A stretch of DNA of 34,907 nucleotides from NCBI GenBank assembly GCA_903863395.1, contig CAIPBW010000299.1:1-34907 (forward strand), written 5' to 3'. The translations under genes were made by a program, and so were the position numbers. The notes under the pieces are model-generated. The model ran no database searches. It saw only the letters and a program-made list of their open reading frames with translations, and was not told the origin of the DNA. Below are positions 26,544 through 34,680 of the stretch, piece after piece. Within the stretch, counting starts at the first letter, position 1, and the number at the start of each line of letters is the position of its first letter. Origin of the DNA: an uncultured beta proteobacterium (GTDB lineage Bacteria > Pseudomonadota > Gammaproteobacteria > Burkholderiales > Burkholderiaceae_C).

Positions 26544-27660
26544 CCTTGTACCGCCCATAAGTGAAGTGGGCGGCACACGCGCCCTCGGACGAAACCATGC
26601 ACGAACCCACCGGGTTTTCGGGCGTGCACACCGAACCGAACAGTTTGCAGTCGCGCGGGTTCTTCACGCCGCGCAAAATGGCCCCGCACTCGCACGCCTT
26701 GTGGTCGGCCACGGCGCGGTAGTCCACGCTGAAACGCGCTTCGGCGTCAAACTGCGCGTACTCCTGGCGAATGCGCAGCGCCGAGTAGGGCAGCACGTTG
26801 AGGCCGCGCCACTCAAAGCTCTTGCGCAGCTCGAACACATCGGCCACCAGTTGCTGCGCCTTGCGGTTGCCCTCGCGGCTCACGGCACGCGAGAACTCGT
26901 TTTCCACCTCGGCGCGGCCCTCGTTGACCTGGCGCACCAGCATGCGGATGGCCTGCATCACGTCCAGCGGCTCAAAGCCGGCAATCACCACGGGCTTGCG
27001 GTACTCCTGGGCAAAAAACTCGTAGGGCTGGCTGCCGATGATGGTGGAAACGTGCGCCGGGCCAATGAAGCCGTCAAGCGGCACCGTGCCCCACTGGCGC
27101 ACCTCGGGCGACTCCAGAATGCTGGAGATGGCCGAGGGCGTGAGCACATGGCAACACAGCACCGAAAAATTCTTCAGCCCCAGCGCCGCCGCCTGCTTGA
27201 TGGCCACCGCTGTGGGCGGCGTGGTGGTCTCAAAGCCGATGGCAAAGAACACCACTTGCTTGTCAGGCAGCTTTTGCGCCAGTGCCACGGCGTCGGCACT
27301 GGAGTAGACCATGCGGATGTCGCCACCGCGCGCCTTGGCCTTGAGCAGCGAAAGGCTATCGGAGGCGGGCACGCGCAGGCAGTCGCCATAGGTGCACAGC
27401 GTGACGCCCTCGTCCAGCGCCAGCCGGATGGCTTGATCGACACGACCGATCGGCAGCACGCACACCGGGCAGCCCGGGCCGTGAATCATCTTCACCTGCT
27501 CGGGCAGCAGGTCGGAAATACCGTAGCGCGAGATCGCATGGGTGTGGCCGCCGCAAAACTCCATGAAGTGATAGCGCCGGTCGGTGCGCGCCTCTTTGGC
27601 AATCACCGTGGCCAGACCACGCGCCACGTCACCATCGCGAAATTCGTCGATGAACTTCAT
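26536..27660 (-). CDS. hypD: HypD, hydrogenase maturation
   Basis: EFCGGHTHAISRYGI, GPGCPVCVLP, FFAIGFETTTPPTA, CECGAILRGVKNPRDCKLFG. Confidence 0.96.
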   Translation of the reverse strand: MKFIDEFRDGDVARGLATVIAKEARTDRRYHFMEFCGGHTHAISRYGISDLLPEQVKMIHGPGCPVCVLPIGRVDQAIRLALDEGVTLCTYGDCLRVPASDSLSLLKAKARGGDIRMVYSSADAVALAQKLPDKQVVFFAIGFETTTPPTAVAIKQAAALGLKNFSVLCCHVLTPSAISSILESPEVRQWGTVPLDGFIGPAHVSTIIGSQPYEFFAQEYRKPVVIAGFEPLDVMQAIRMLVRQVNEGRAEVENEFSRAVSREGNRKAQQLVADVFELRKSFEWRGLNVLPYSALRIRQEYAQFDAEARFSVDYRAVADHKACECGAILRGVKNPRDCKLFGSVCTPENPVGSCMVSSEGACAAHFTYGRYKDV

Positions 27661-27671
27661 GGCTGGCGTCG

Positions 27672-27899
27672 TCAGGCCGGGGTGGGAGCGTCGATTTGCG
27701 CAAACAGCTCCAGCGTGCGCTGCGCCTCGTCGGCGTCGAGCTTGCTCAGTGCGTAGCCCACGTGGACGATGACATAGTCACCCACAGCAACGCCTTCGAC
27801 CAGTGAGAGCGAGATTTCCTTGCGCACGCCAGCCAGATCGACCACCGCACTGTCGCCGTCGCGCAATTCCACTACCTGCGCCGGTATGGCCAGACACAT
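27672..27899 (-). CDS. hypC: HypC, hydrogenase maturation chaperone
   Basis: MCLAIPAQVVEL...VVDLAGVRKEISLSLVEGVAVGDYVIVHVGYAL; good Shine-Dalgarno AAGGAG upstream. Confidence 0.94.
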   Translation of the reverse strand: MCLAIPAQVVELRDGDSAVVDLAGVRKEISLSLVEGVAVGDYVIVHVGYALSKLDADEAQRTLELFAQIDAPTPA

Positions 27900-27967
27900 G
27901 AGCCTATCTCCTTAAATTGCTTGTATGGACTGCATTCTGCTGCAAACCGGGCGCTTGCGACATCGGG

Positions 27968-28543
27968 TTAGCCCCGACCGCCCAAGCGCCGAAAGAAATC
28001 GCGCCGTGGCGACTGCGCGCCTGGTGCTTTGGCGGCTGCAGGTGTTTCGGGTGCGCAAGCGGCGGCGCTCTGCTCGGGCGGCTCGACCACCGGGACGGTG
28101 CGCACCGCTTGCAGCGCATCCAGCGCGGCTTGGCGCGCCGTGGCCATGTCGGGTACATCGCTCACCGGTGCAATCAGCGGGCAGTATTGGTACAGGCCGA
28201 TGTCGGGGTCGTCGTCGGCAATGAACTCCAGCACGCCGCACGGCAGGGTAACCAGGCTGCGCTGGCCCGCCGACGTGTCCCGCCACAGGCTGCCGCCACC
28301 GTACACCAGGAACAGGTTGAGAAACCAGGGCGTGACCACCACGCCCAACCAATCGCCATCCACGCGCTCAACGCCGATAGTCTCGATGGCCAGCGCCGGG
28401 TTGACAAACGGCATGTCGTGCATGCGCGTAAGCCATACATGCTGGTAGTGTTGCTGCAAAAAGTCTGCAGGGTTGTCGCCGCGCGCCAGCGCCGTGCGAA
28501 CCGCAGGCGGCGTCATGGCCGGGCGACGCATGCGTTCGGTCAC
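27968..28543 (-). CDS. hybE: HybE-family (HoxT/HupJ) hydrogenase assembly chaperone
   Basis: MHDMPFVNPALAIETIGVERVDGDWLGVVVTPWFLNLFLV is the HybE-family core; C-terminal extension SPRRDFFRRLGGRG. Confidence 0.85.
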   Translation of the reverse strand: MTERMRRPAMTPPAVRTALARGDNPADFLQQHYQHVWLTRMHDMPFVNPALAIETIGVERVDGDWLGVVVTPWFLNLFLVYGGGSLWRDTSAGQRSLVTLPCGVLEFIADDDPDIGLYQYCPLIAPVSDVPDMATARQAALDALQAVRTVPVVEPPEQSAAACAPETPAAAKAPGAQSPRRDFFRRLGGRG

Positions 28544-28809
28544 CGCTTGAGGTCGTGAAAATACTGCTGCGCGTCGTAGTCGCCATCAAGCGACGCGGCC
28601 AGCGCCACCAACGCTTCTTCGATCAGCGCCAGTTGTTCGGGCTCGACCACCTCGCGCGCCAGACCAAGTTGCGTGAGCACCCAGGTGCCCACCGGCTGCT
28701 CGCCAATGAGCATCATGTTGACGCGCTCACGCGCACCGGCGCGTTCGACCCAGGCAAAGTCGCCCCCGCTTTCGCACTCCACCACCTGCTTGGGGATCGA
28801 CAGGCACAT
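28540..28809 (-). CDS. hoxL: HoxL/HupF (HypC-family) hydrogenase chaperone
   Basis: MCLSIPKQVVECESGGDFAWVERAGARERVNMMLIGEQPVGTWVLTQLGLARE; second HypC-family protein, next to the protease gene. Confidence 0.88.
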   Translation of the reverse strand: MCLSIPKQVVECESGGDFAWVERAGARERVNMMLIGEQPVGTWVLTQLGLAREVVEPEQLALIEEALVALAASLDGDYDAQQYFHDLKR

Positions 28810-29285
28810 CAGCGTGGCTCCGCGTGGCAGCCCACAGCCGCAAGCTCGGCCACGGCCATCGCCACCAGTTCATCCACGCGCGCCAACACGCCCGCAGTCA
28901 GCTCCATGCCCAGCTCCATCGAAGCGGGCTGGATGCCAATGATCGCCGTGATCTTGGGCGCGCGGTCGGTGAACTCCAGACTGGCCAGCACATCGGAGAG
29001 GCTGACCTGGTGCGGTGAGAGCTTGGTCTTGAAGAACACCGGAACGTCCTCGCCCTTGAGCAGCACCGGCGTGGCAGGCGGCTTGCCAAAGCGCACGCAG
29101 TCCACCACGATCAAGGCGTCGAGGTCTTCAAGCTGCTCGAGCATCTCCATGCCGCAGGTGCCGCCGTCAATCACCTCCACAACAGGGGGCAAGCGGTAGA
29201 GCTGCTCCAGCCGCTCCACCACACGCACACCCACGCCCTCATCCGAGAGAAGAATATTGCCGATACCCAATACAACGACGCGCAT
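28809..29285 (-). CDS. hoxM: Hydrogenase maturation endopeptidase (HoxM/HupD/HyaD family)
   Basis: Start 29285; MRVVVLGIGNILLSDEGVGVRVVERL, DGGTCGMEMLEQLEDLDALIVVDC. Confidence 0.93.
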   Translation of the reverse strand: MRVVVLGIGNILLSDEGVGVRVVERLEQLYRLPPVVEVIDGGTCGMEMLEQLEDLDALIVVDCVRFGKPPATPVLLKGEDVPVFFKTKLSPHQVSLSDVLASLEFTDRAPKITAIIGIQPASMELGMELTAGVLARVDELVAMAVAELAAVGCHAEPR

Positions 29286-29302
29286 GCTGATACCTAAAGA
29301 AA

Positions 29303-29330
29303 ATGGGGCGTCAGCCAGGCTGCGCCCCAT
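29303..29330 (-). terminator. Terminator-like hairpin between the large-subunit gene and the maturation genes
   Basis: Minus strand: ATGGGGCG-CAGCCTGGCTGA-CGCCCCAT followed by TTTTCTTT. Confidence 0.6.
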
Positions 29331-29352
29331 GCATCATAGAGCTTGCGTCACG

Positions 29353-31065
29353 TCAAACGGCGGTAACCGTCACGACGGGATGGTTTTCCTTGTCAACGAC
29401 GTGCACGGCGCAAGCCAGGCAGGGGTCGAACGAGTGCACCGTGCGCAGCACCTCCAGCGGCTTCTCGGCGTCGGCCACCGGGGTGTCCACCAGGCAGGCT
29501 TCGTACGCACCGGGCTGGTCTTTCTCGTTGCGCGGAGCGGCGTTCCAGGTGGTGGGCACCACGCACTGGTAGTTGGCAATCTTGCCGTCCTTGATGACCA
29601 CCCAGTGGGAGAGCACGCCGCGCGGCGCTTCGTGGAAGCCCACGCCCATTTGCTCGCCCTTGGGGAACTCGGGCCGGTTGAAGGTCTTGAGGTCGCCCTT
29701 GGCCATGTTGGCCAGCAGCAAGTCCCATTGCTTGACCAGCTCATCGCACTGCACGGCGCAACCCACGGCGCGTGCGGCGTGGCGGCCAATGGTGGAGTGC
29801 ATGGCGTCGAGCCCGACCTTGGCACCGGCAATGGTGGACACCAGATCGAGCGCCTTGGTGGCGTAGAGCTTGGTGGGTTCGTGCCCGGCTGCAAGCATGT
29901 TGAGCACGCGTGCCAGTGGCCCGACCTGCATCGGCTTGCCATAGAACGTGGGGGCCTTGAGCCAGGAGTATTTGCCGTCGTCCTGGAAGTCGGTGTACTT
30001 GGGCACGGTCTCGCCCTTGTAGGGGTGCAGCGACTTGGCGTCGCCTTCCTTGTAGTTGTACCAGGAGTGCTTGATGCCTTCGGACACACCATCCACAAAA
30101 TACTTGTCGCCAAAGGTCTTGATCGCCTTGAAGCTTTCGAGCTTGCCGCCTTCAATGTAGCCGCCGGGCAGGGCAAAGGTGGTTCCCTTGCCGTCCAGCG
30201 GAATGTCAGGCACGCTCAGGTAGTCGGTAATGCCGCGGCCGACCTTGGTCCAGTCGGCGTAGAACGCGCCAATGGCGGCCACGTCGATCAGGTACACGTT
30301 CTTGACAAAGTCGTCGAGCTTGAGCATCCACTCCTTGACCGCAAGCAAGCGCTCCATGGTCAGCACCGACTGCGAATCGGTTGACAGCGCGTTGGACACA
30401 CCGCCCACGGCGACGTTCTGGATGTGCGGCGACTTGGACCCCAGGATGGAGACGATCTTGCTGGCGTAGCGCTGCACTTCAAGCGCCTGCAGGTAGTGCG
30501 ATACCGCCAGCAGATTGACTTCGGGCGTGAGCTTCATCGCCGGGTGGCCCCAGTAGCCGTTGGTGAAGATGCCCAACTGACCGGTGCCGACAAAGCCCTT
30601 GAGGCGCTCTTGCACCTTGCGAAACTCGGCCTTGCTGTTGCCGCTCCAGCTTGACAAACTTTGCGCCAGGCTGGCGGTCTTGTCGGGGTCGGCCTTGAGG
30701 GCCGAGACCACGTCCACCCAATCGAGCGCCGAGAGGTGGTAGAAGTGGACGATATGGTCATGCACCGCGTGCGCCAGCATGATCATGTTGCGGATGTACT
30801 GGGCGTTGACCGGAATTTCGAGTTGCAAGGCGTTTTCCACCGCACGCACCGAGGCCATCGCATGCACCGTGGTGCACACGCCGCAGATGCGCTGGGTGAT
30901 GGCCCAGGCGTCGCGCGGGTCGCGCCCGAGCAAAATGGTTTCCACGCCACGCCACATTTGCCCCGACGCCCAGGCCTTTTTGACACGGCCGCCATCGATT
31001 TCGACGTCGACACGCAGATGGCCCTCAATACGGGTGACTGGATCAATGGTGATACGTTGTGACAT
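29353..31065 (-). CDS. hupL: [NiFe]-hydrogenase large subunit (Hyb/HupL type)
   Basis: L1 RICGVCTTVHAMASVRAVE; L2 DPCLACAVH followed by a 15-residue cleavable tail VVDKENHPVVTVTAV. Confidence 0.96.
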   Translation of the reverse strand: MSQRITIDPVTRIEGHLRVDVEIDGGRVKKAWASGQMWRGVETILLGRDPRDAWAITQRICGVCTTVHAMASVRAVENALQLEIPVNAQYIRNMIMLAHAVHDHIVHFYHLSALDWVDVVSALKADPDKTASLAQSLSSWSGNSKAEFRKVQERLKGFVGTGQLGIFTNGYWGHPAMKLTPEVNLLAVSHYLQALEVQRYASKIVSILGSKSPHIQNVAVGGVSNALSTDSQSVLTMERLLAVKEWMLKLDDFVKNVYLIDVAAIGAFYADWTKVGRGITDYLSVPDIPLDGKGTTFALPGGYIEGGKLESFKAIKTFGDKYFVDGVSEGIKHSWYNYKEGDAKSLHPYKGETVPKYTDFQDDGKYSWLKAPTFYGKPMQVGPLARVLNMLAAGHEPTKLYATKALDLVSTIAGAKVGLDAMHSTIGRHAARAVGCAVQCDELVKQWDLLLANMAKGDLKTFNRPEFPKGEQMGVGFHEAPRGVLSHWVVIKDGKIANYQCVVPTTWNAAPRNEKDQPGAYEACLVDTPVADAEKPLEVLRTVHSFDPCLACAVHVVDKENHPVVTVTAV

Positions 31066-31091
31066 TTTGGTCTCCTTGTCTCTCGAATTGT

Positions 31092-32243
31092 TCAGTGGGC
31101 GGCTTGGGCTTCACGCGGAAGCACCGGGAAGCGGCGGGTGATGATGATGTAGCCAATCACTTCGGTGGCGAACATGCCCAAAGTGACGATCAGCTCCGAC
31201 AGCGACGGGAAGTAGCTCCAGCCCGGACCGGTGTCGTAGCCAATCAGGTAGCCGTTGAGGCGCAGCACCGAGCCGCCCAGCATCAGCGCCACGCCGGCGA
31301 GGAACAGGCGCGACGGGTCGCGCCGCTTCTCGATCGAGCCAATCAGCGCAAACGGCAGCACGAACAAAATCATTTCGAACCAGAAGAACAGCGCCGCCAG
31401 ATTGAAGGCAAAGGCCTGGCCGAGCGCACCGCGCACCAGCAGGTCGGCCACGCGCACCACCAAGTAGGCGGCCAGTAGCCCGAGCATCACCTTGGACATG
31501 GGTTGGAGCATGTGCACCTCGATCTTGCGCCGCTCGGCGGCCGAAGCCAGGCAGGCCTCAAACAAGACCACGGCATAGCCCATGATGATGGCCGTGAGCA
31601 AGTAGAGCAGCGGCACCATCGGGGTTTGCCAGAGCGCGTTGACCTGCGAGCCCATCAACACCAGTAGCGTTCCGATGGACGACTGGTGCATCATCGGCAG
31701 CACAGTTCCCAAGGCGATGAACACGTACAGCACCTTGTTGAGCTTCTTCTTGGCAACGCCCAGGCCCCACTTTTCCATGAACACTGGCGAGAACTCAACC
31801 CACATCACCAGGATGTAGACCGAAATACAGGTTGCCGTTTCAAACAGGGCCGAGTTGAGGTTGCCGTAGCCGGGCCACAAGATGTGCCAGAAGTTCCAGT
31901 ACCGGCCCAGGTCAAAGATCACCCCCACGCCGGCCAGTGTGTAGCCAAACAGGCTGGTCAGCAACGCCGGGCGCACCAGCGGGTGGTACACGCCCTTGTT
32001 GAAGATGTACACCAGCATCGCCACCGAGAAGCCGCCGCAGGCAAAGGCCGAGCCGATCAGCACGTCCACCACCACCCACAGCCCCCAGGGGTAGCCGTCG
32101 TTGAGGTTGGTGACCGCGCCCAGTCCAAAGACAAAGCGCGTGAGCAGCACCGCCAGCATGGCGGCGATCATGAAACCACACACCAAGGTGGTGGGGTTGA
32201 GCAGTTTGCCCCCCAGCGGGGCGGGCTGTGCGTGTGAGCTCAT
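31092..32243 (-). CDS. hybB: HybB/NrfD-type integral membrane subunit
   Basis: Multi-TM protein; NPTTLVCGFMIAAMLAVLLTRFVFGLGAVTNLNDGYPWGLWVVVDVLIGSAFACGGF, PMMHQSSIGTLLVL typical of HybB. Confidence 0.92.
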   Translation of the reverse strand: MSSHAQPAPLGGKLLNPTTLVCGFMIAAMLAVLLTRFVFGLGAVTNLNDGYPWGLWVVVDVLIGSAFACGGFSVAMLVYIFNKGVYHPLVRPALLTSLFGYTLAGVGVIFDLGRYWNFWHILWPGYGNLNSALFETATCISVYILVMWVEFSPVFMEKWGLGVAKKKLNKVLYVFIALGTVLPMMHQSSIGTLLVLMGSQVNALWQTPMVPLLYLLTAIIMGYAVVLFEACLASAAERRKIEVHMLQPMSKVMLGLLAAYLVVRVADLLVRGALGQAFAFNLAALFFWFEMILFVLPFALIGSIEKRRDPSRLFLAGVALMLGGSVLRLNGYLIGYDTGPGWSYFPSLSELIVTLGMFATEVIGYIIITRRFPVLPREAQAAH

Positions 32244-33265
32244 GGCTGGCCCCCTTCGGATTGATCGTCATCGGCCACCACATTGCGCTTGGCCACCCAG
32301 GTCATGGCACCAAACAGCGCCAGCGGCATGATCATTCCCTGGTACAGGGTGTGTTGAATGGTTTCGGACTTGGACGCCGACGACACCGGTGGCAGATCGG
32401 GCATGCCCAGCTTCTCGAAGTTGACGGAAGCGATCTTGAGCACCTGGGTGCCGCCGTATTCGGTTTCGCCATAGACGTGCTGCAGGTACGGGCCTACTTG
32501 CGCCTCGTAGCGCTGGTCGGGCTCCTTGCGCCAGGTGGCGGCCTTCTCGGCAGCGGCGTCGCTGTAGGGCAGGCGTCCGCGCGGGATCTTGGTGGTGTCG
32601 CCCGGCTTGATGGCCAGACGGCGCTTGGCTTCCACCAGCAGATCCGAGGTGCGGCCAAACAGCGTGGCACCGGTGGGGCAGACCTCGGCGCAGGCCGAGT
32701 AGTGACCGTCCTTGTGGCGGTGGTTGCAAAGCTCGCACTTGCCAATGCGCCCGGTGGGCGAATCGTATTGGTACTTGGGAATGCCAAACGCGCAGGCGGC
32801 CACGCAGTAGCGGCAACCGAAGCAGGCGTCGGGGTCGTAGGTGACGATGCCGGTCACCGGGTTCTTTTGCATTGCCGACACCGGGCAGGCCGATACGCAC
32901 GACGGGTCGGCGCAGTGCATGCACGAGGTCTTCATGAACGCAAAGCCGTTTTCCTCGGCGTTCTTGGTCTCGCCGGTGCCGCTGCTGAATACCTTGATCA
33001 CGTTGAACGTGTGGCCAGTGGTGTCGAGCGGCGAATCCCAGAGCTTGTCCAGGGTGCGGAACTCGGCCGGGTTTTCATTCACCCGCTTGCACGCTGCCAC
33101 GCAAGCCTGGCAGCCCACGCACAGCGTGGAGTCGTACAGCAGGCCCAACGCGTCGGGCGGGTTTTTCAGGTTGTCGCGTGCGCCAGCGGCCTCGGGCACC
33201 AGCGCCGCCGCAGCGGCACCGCCGCCGGCCAGGCAGCCCCTTATAAAGTCACGTCTGTTGGCCAT
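32240..33265 (-). CDS. hybA: HybA-type Tat-exported multi-[4Fe-4S] ferredoxin subunit
   Basis: Tat signal MANRRDFIRG; CVGCQACVAAC, CMHCADPSCVSACP, CFGCRYCVAAC, CAEVCPTGA; C-terminal TM. Confidence 0.92.
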   Translation of the reverse strand: MANRRDFIRGCLAGGGAAAAALVPEAAGARDNLKNPPDALGLLYDSTLCVGCQACVAACKRVNENPAEFRTLDKLWDSPLDTTGHTFNVIKVFSSGTGETKNAEENGFAFMKTSCMHCADPSCVSACPVSAMQKNPVTGIVTYDPDACFGCRYCVAACAFGIPKYQYDSPTGRIGKCELCNHRHKDGHYSACAEVCPTGATLFGRTSDLLVEAKRRLAIKPGDTTKIPRGRLPYSDAAAEKAATWRKEPDQRYEAQVGPYLQHVYGETEYGGTQVLKIASVNFEKLGMPDLPPVSSASKSETIQHTLYQGMIMPLALFGAMTWVAKRNVVADDDQSEGGQP

Positions 33266-33266
33266 G

Positions 33267-34448
33267 TCAAACCTCCGTGGATTTGCTGCTGGTGTGGCCG
33301 CTCTTTGCCTTCTCCATCTCCTCGGCCTGGTGCGACAGCCCCAGATTCTTGGTCAATTTTGCGCCTGCGCCCACCGCTACCCCGGCCACGGCGGCCAGCA
33401 CGGCAGCAGCACCCAGAGAGGCCCCTACGCCCTTGTCTTCCACAATGCGTGGCAGGAAGGCACCGGGCTCCAGGTTCTTGAGCTTGGCCAGCGAATGAAT
33501 GGGTTTTTGGAAGCCCACGCCCTGCTCGGTGCAACCGATGCACGGGTGGCCGCAACCCACCGGCCAGGTGCCCGCGCCCGCGTCGCCAAACAGCACCACG
33601 GAGCAGTTGGCATAGGTCTCCGGCCCTTTGCAGCCCAGCTTGTACAGGCAGAAGCCCTGGCGGTGCCCGTCGTCACCAAACTCCATGGCAAAGCGCCCGG
33701 CGTCAAAGTGGGCGCGGCGCTCGCAGTTTTCGTGAATCAGGCGCGAATAGGCAAACTTGGGTCGGCCCAGCTTGTCCACCGCCGGCAGCGCGCCAAAGGT
33801 CAGGAAATGGACCACGGTCGAGAGGAAGTTGTACGGGTTGGGCGGGCAGCCGGGGATGGTGACCACCGGCTTGCCCAGCACCTGCGCGACGCTGGAAGCG
33901 CCCGTGGGGTTGGGGTCGGTAGAGGGCATGCCGCCCCAGGAGGCGCAGGAGCCAATGGCAATCACGGCGGCGGCGTCGGCAGCGCATTCCTTGACCAGCT
34001 CAATCGCGGTCTTGCCGCCGATCTTGCAATAGATGCCGCCGTCCTTGGTGGGAATGGCACCTTCGACCACCAGCACGTATTTGCCCTTGTGCTTTTCCAT
34101 GGCCTGCTTGCGCGCCGCCTCGACCTGGTGGCCCGCCGCCGCAAACAGAGTCTCGTGGTAGTCGAGCGAGATCACGTCCAGAATCAGCTTTTCCAGCGTG
34201 GGGTGCTCGGCCCGCAACAGCGATTCGGTGCAACCGGTGCACTCCTGGAAATGCAGCCAGATCACGCTGGGCCGCTGCTTGGCGGCCACCGCCTGGGCAA
34301 TGGCTGCGTCCGCCCCCTGGGGCAGACCCAGCGTTGTTGCCAACGCGGCGCAGAACTGCAGAAGCTCACGTCGCGACATTGACAGGCGCTTGGCGGCCGC
34401 ATCAATGCTGGCATCAGTCTCCAGTGAAATGAGATTTTCCATGGTCAT
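33267..34448 (-). CDS. hybO: [NiFe]-hydrogenase small subunit (HybO-like)
   Basis: Tat motif MSRRELLQF; proximal-cluster motifs ECTGCTES, IGSCASWGGMPSTDPNPTGA, IPGCPPNP, GCKGPETYANC; C-terminal TM anchor. Confidence 0.94.
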   Translation of the reverse strand: MTMENLISLETDASIDAAAKRLSMSRRELLQFCAALATTLGLPQGADAAIAQAVAAKQRPSVIWLHFQECTGCTESLLRAEHPTLEKLILDVISLDYHETLFAAAGHQVEAARKQAMEKHKGKYVLVVEGAIPTKDGGIYCKIGGKTAIELVKECAADAAAVIAIGSCASWGGMPSTDPNPTGASSVAQVLGKPVVTIPGCPPNPYNFLSTVVHFLTFGALPAVDKLGRPKFAYSRLIHENCERRAHFDAGRFAMEFGDDGHRQGFCLYKLGCKGPETYANCSVVLFGDAGAGTWPVGCGHPCIGCTEQGVGFQKPIHSLAKLKNLEPGAFLPRIVEDKGVGASLGAAAVLAAVAGVAVGAGAKLTKNLGLSHQAEEMEKAKSGHTSSKSTEV

Positions 34449-34518
34449 GACTACGTCTCCTCTTATGCTTGAACGTCGGCGCGCGACCGACCCAATCGGC
34501 TAATCGGTACTGCTTTAC

Positions 34519-34533
34519 GCAAATCCCGGGCCA
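34519..34533 (-). promoter_or_regulatory. Sigma-54 (-24/-12) promoter for the hydrogenase operon
   Basis: Minus-strand TGGCCCGGGATTTGC fits TGGCACN5TTGC (GG-N10-GC), ~70 bp upstream of the hybO start; an NtrC-type activator with GAFTGA is encoded in the same operon. Confidence 0.65.
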
Positions 34534-34680
34534 AAGAGAAATAGTCAATGCATTCAACAACTTGGCCGATGACGGCGGCTCAACCGAGGGTGAATTGGCT
34601 AAATTGCTGACACAAAACGATACAAAGTGGAAACCAAGTTGCCAAGCTGGTGGTTTGGCGGGTCAGACCCATGCCAAGGG

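Noticed and set aside
32841-34382. 513-aa plus-strand ORF
   Set aside because: Antisense to hybA and the small-subunit gene; shadow ORF.
34550-34565. Possible IHF site near the sigma-54 promoter (GTCAATGCATTCA)
   Set aside because: At least two mismatches to WATCAANNNNTTR; too weak without a matrix score.
34562-34680. HupR-type TTG-N5-CAA operator
   Set aside because: Searched by eye; only an N6 variant (TTGCTGACACAA) was found, so not called.
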